NCBI GenBank assembly: GCA_004194705.1
Contig: SADC01001338.1
Coordinates: 248,001-312,000, forward strand
Direction of reading: 5' to 3'
DNA: 64,000 nt
Origin: Ditylenchus dipsaci
Lineage: Eukaryota > Nematoda > Chromadorea > Rhabditida > Anguinidae
The notes under the pieces are model-generated. The model was given only the letters and a program-made list of their open reading frames with translations. It had not been told where the DNA came from and did not search any database. Below, one piece after another: positions 60,901-64,000 of this stretch. Position 1 is the first letter of the stretch. Every line of letters begins with the position of its first letter. The translations under genes were made by a program, and so were the position numbers.

Positions 60901-62142
60901 ACTTTGATGTTGTGAGCCGAACAAAGAATTATGAGAGACCAAGAGTTCAGAAATGTTTGTTGTCTAACCCATTGTTGAGTTGTTATGTTGTTTTGAGTAG
61001 AAGTAGACAAATTTTGGCGTGTATTTTACATTGAAGGTGTGTTTTTACATTTTGAAGTGGTTGGGACATTCTTATTTGTTTTGCTGTAGCATTTCACACG
61101 AAAGCAAATCTTGCGATTGCACAACAATTTGAATAAGGAAATAGTCATCCTACTTTTCTACAACTACTATAGCACTAAATTCTAGAAATACTAATAAGGA
61201 AAAAGGGCCGTTGGCGCAGCGTGCCAAACATGACTTGAGCAACCGAAACCTGAATAGAGAATCCAATAATGAGTCGAAATGAATAATATAATTAATCCTT
61301 TTCATATCATACTCTAAAAATATCATTAAGCCTCATGAAATTTCTGAAACTTATCAAAAATACTCAAAAAGAACACTTCAGGTAAAAATTAAGAGAGCGA
61401 AGACAGTAAAAATACACCCGACCGTGTCAACACAATAATGAATTTAAAAATTTCAAAAGCTTGGCGTTTTTGGTGTGACGTTTACCCGGTTTTTGGGAAC
61501 ATTTGTCAGCCATACCGGTAAAACGTCGCTATGCCGAAATTACTGATTTCCCGCAGTAAATTTGTATTTCCTGCAGTAATTTTGCGGGATTTGAATTTTC
61601 AGGTCAGAAAATACTTCAAACTGGTCAGAAAATCCACCCCAGAGTGCCAGAAGTCCTGAAGTTGGTTTTTGGGGGTTTACTAAAGGGGGGGTAAATTCTT
61701 TTGCGAAAAATCGATTGAGCGGATCAGATTTCGGGTCCGATGGGCTTAAACGCTCAAAATTATAGGTTTAGTGGTGGTTTCGAGTGGTTCAGGGTGGGAG
61801 TTGTGGGCGATTGATCCGATCGGACCCGAAATTCTGATCCGCTCAATCGAATTTTCGCAAAAAGTTTACCCCCCCCCCTTTAGTAAACCCGAAAAAACCA
61901 ACTTTCAGGGACTTCTGGCACTCTGGGGTGGGATTCTGACCAGTTGAAGGTATTTTCTGACCTGAAAATTTCAAATTCCCGCAAAATTTACTGCAGGAAA
62001 TACAAAAATTTACTGCGGGAAAATCAGTAATTTACTGCAGGAAATCAGTATTTTTGTTATAAAATTCAAATTTACTGCGGGAAAATAATAAATTTACTGC
62101 GGGAAATCAGTATTTTTGGTGTCGAAAAATCAATTTTTAGCC
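57917..62142 (+). mobile_element. Mutator-like (MULE) DNA transposon with 10-bp TSD
   Basis: The element starts GGCTGTAAC and ends TTTTTAGCC, with direct repeats TTTTATTTAA on both sides (57907-57916 and 62143-62152). The arms are built of repeated TACTGATTTCCCGCAGTAAA words, then a unique inverted block (57 bases around CCGGTAAACGTCACACCAAA; right copy 61400-61530) down to ACCTGAAGTG at 58175 / 61380. The right arm is enlarged by a roughly 400-bp palindrome (about 61585-61990; arms GGTCAGAAAATAC, CCACCCCAGAGTGCCAGAAG). A transposase lies between the arms. Inserted into a pogo-like MITE. Confidence 0.88.
58274..60643 (+). CDS. MULE transposase, multi-intron, frame broken in places
   Basis: Cut-and-paste transposase with a DDE core. 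Start MKDFNWTNADVIENLQQLK at 58274, then an HTH-like VVNFLKQQYNKTCAPKTIYR. Core blocks: MADGTFDLCP (first Asp, 59219-59221), EKFHCDYEKAEMGA (second Asp, 59464-59466), RGCLFHFTKAILR, WNFYRLRHRTTNVCESYN (catalytic Glu, 59867-59869). Intron-like gaps with GT-AG and 40-50 bp occur near 58469-58510, 59071-59125, 59280-59328, 59516-59570, 59894-59938 and 60115-60163. One or more frame shifts occur early (58345) and late, consistent with either decay or missing bases. No FLYWCH or SWIM finger could be made out. Confidence 0.8.
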
Positions 62143-62376
62143 TTTTATTTAATCACTGGCAGAATGGGCGTTAGAAAAAGTTTATTAAATCAAGAGTTTC
62201 GTTGCAATCGAGGGGTTTCTTTAAATCGAAGTTTGACTGTTTGACAGTTTTTTAAGAAGTGACAATTTTATTAGCAATAAACTTTGTGCTAGTGTGGTTA
62301 TAATTTTTACGCACTATGTTCCCCTGTTCTTGATGTTGTGCTTTTTATATTGTTTTGACTGTGTTTTTATTAGGAT

Positions 62377-63340
62377 TAGGGTTGTCGATGCATCGAAATT
62401 TCGATTAATCGAATCGATACTCGAAATTTTCAATGAATCGAATCGAAAAACCGAAATTTCGTGAAAAGGTATAGTGGATGGGTAAAATAGCTCCTAAAAA
62501 TAGGTCACTTTCACCTACTCCTAACACTTGGAATTTGTGCGAAAAAATCGGCGGTACTCGCTCAAATTAAAGAAGCACTAGATGTGTAATATACAGAACA
62601 GAGGCGTATCAGGGCTATCTATTGCTCGCAAACTTGTATCTGGACTCAGATCTTGAGGTGATTTCAATTTACCAGAGCATTTTGGATTTTCTCATTACAA
62701 GCCAGTTTTTCGAAACCCTCTACAGTCGAGTCTCGATTTAAACGATCACCTTCGATTTAACGATCACCTGGATCGGTCCCTTCAATAATAAATTCCGTCA
62801 TTTACCGCTCGATTTCAACGATCACTTTCGAATTTAACGATCACCTGGGTGTCGTCCCAGGGTGATCGTTAAATCGGACTCGACTGTATTTAATCATGAA
62901 ATGGTCCTAGACATGCCTAGACATTTTAAAAACATCGTGTTTACATATCATTTCGGACTTTGGCTTCCAAAAAATTACTTAAGATTTTTTTGGCTTGTCG
63001 TTTCAAATTACTTTAGGCTTGTGTTTTTCTGGAAATTATTTCAGACTTTTCTTTTTTCAGCAATTCACTTCAGACTTTGGCTTTTCCATGTGTAACACAT
63101 TCTCGTGTGATATAAAAGGCTACCTTAAGACTACGAGGAGATTCCATTAATAATGGAATCGAATCGATAATCAAAAAATTTCGATTAATCGAATCGAATC
63201 GAGTAATCGAAATTTTCGATTAATCGAATCGAATCGATAATCGAAATTTTCGATTAATCGAATCGATAAATCGATAATCGAAATTTTTCGATTAATGAGT
63301 GCGATTAATCGATGTTCGATTAATCGAATCGACAACCTAT
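62377..63340. repeat. hAT-like element of TCGATTAATCGA words, nested pogo MITE
   Basis: Left end TAGGGTTGTCGATGCATCG and right end ATCGAATCGACAACCTA are inverted, related to the TAGGGTTGTCGAG element at 45413. Flanks ATTAGGAT and TTAGAGAT match imperfectly. Right arm 63140-63340 is a dense CGATTAATCGAATCGA array. 62723-62886 inside is a TA-flanked pogo-like unit (CAGTCGAGTCTCGATTTAA), a sister of 9153-9312. Confidence 0.65.
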
Positions 63341-63724
63341 TAGAGATGCAAAGTTTGACATTTTTGGGGACGAACACGGGACGAAATTGAAATAATTCTT
63401 TTCCAGATGGGACCCGGGACAGGACATTGTTGAAAATGTTTGGCGGGATTTTGGACGCGGGCGGGACGGGGATTTGTCCTTTCCGCCATTTTTTTGATCT
63501 TTTTAAAGCCCAAAAACAGAATTCAGGTACTTTATAAGCCTAAAACGATAAAATGGGTTGTCAGGTGTTTGTGAATTTTGCATACAAGATTGACATAATA
63601 AAGAGCAAGACCAAGATTTCTAAATTTAGAATGACCAAGCAAGATCCCAGAGACAAATTTTCAGTCATAATTGGGGCATGACGAGACAAAATCTTGGCAA
63701 GATCTCGTCTTGTTTCTGTCTCTA

Positions 63725-64000
63725 GTCGAAACTCTCTTTCTGCTACAATCTTTCCCTGACATAAATTTTCAAAAATATAGATTTTAAAAAATGATATTGC
63801 CGCAAGGCGTAAAAGAACCCTCACATCCTGGTAAGGATGTCTACTATACATACACTATAGCCACAACTCACAGCCCAAACCTTCTTTATACTAAGATAAT
63901 ATTTGGAAGGAAACGGTAGGAAATAACCTTTTGCAAACCGAATTTATTTTTTTTTTTAGATTGCTCAACTTTTTTTGATTAGTTAGTGGGGTAGAATCAC
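63725..64000. other. Right edge, no gene seen
   Basis: The edge of an open frame runs through here on the minus strand but without any recognised motif. AT-rich. Confidence 0.4.

Larger units (their letters stand above)
57690..63724. mobile_element. hAT-like element TAGAGACAGAAA hosting nested transposons
   Basis: Left end TAGAGACAGAAAG (57690) and right end TTTCTGTCTCTA (63724) are inverted, with near-identical flanks GCCGAAAC (57682-57689) and GTCGAAAC (63725-63732). Adjacent arms carry AAGATTTTTAGCTG, AAGATCTTGG and CAAGATCTCGTC words, related to the hAT-like copy at 36558-37308. Inside are a pogo-like MITE (about 57817 to 62239) split by the MULE, further hAT- and pogo-like units, and no recognisable hAT transposase. 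The two ends could instead belong to separate elements. Confidence 0.55.

Overview
The window is nuclear DNA from an animal, AT-rich and loaded with transposons. The evidence is spliceosomal genes, including an AP-2 transcription factor (a metazoan family), and many small introns of about 45-50 bp next to introns of several kb. The proteins are divergent from vertebrate and insect versions, so a fast-evolving invertebrate is likely; I cannot name the species.

Recognisable genes, left to right: two exons of a Ser/Arg/Pro-rich basic protein (958-2365, -); a partial inverted copy of AP-2 exons (7986-8552, -); an unidentified gene fragment (10150-10712, +); the proteasome ATPase Rpt1/PSMC2 (11702-18020, -), with a complete eIF1A-like gene (15391-16488, +) inside its largest intron; a double-length tyrosyl-tRNA synthetase (18763-22217, +), head to head with PSMC2; an unidentified multi-pass membrane protein (26683-28258, +); AP-2 (30641-37818, +) with an intron-containing histone H4 variant (32146-32567, -) inside an intron; sorting nexin 3 (40118-41112, -); an unidentified five-exon gene (48577-49508, +); proteasome beta-7/PSMB4 (53176-54350, -); UBE2W (56648-57399, -); and a Mutator-like (MULE) transposon with a multi-intron transposase (57917-62142).

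Most of the rest is terminal-inverted-repeat DNA: pogo/Tigger-like palindromes ending CAGTCRA with TA duplications, hAT-like elements starting TAGAGATG or TAGGGTTG with 8-bp duplications, a mariner-like palindrome, a family sharing CCGTATTT ends, a GGCGCTA family, a GGCATGCCC family and tRNA-derived SINEs. Several foldback elements have 8-11 bp duplications and arms made of short repeated words, as does the autonomous MULE. Nesting is common.

Almost every conserved gene carries one or more apparent single-base losses in short homopolymers within otherwise intact, correctly spliced exons. I read these mainly as uncorrected long-read errors, so reading-frame breaks here should not be taken as pseudogenes without checking. 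The most interesting items are the tandem TyrRS with complementary loss of function in its two halves, the histone H4 variant lacking Arg3, the eIF1A-like protein with an unusual tail, and a TIR element that has captured a TyrRS exon fragment.
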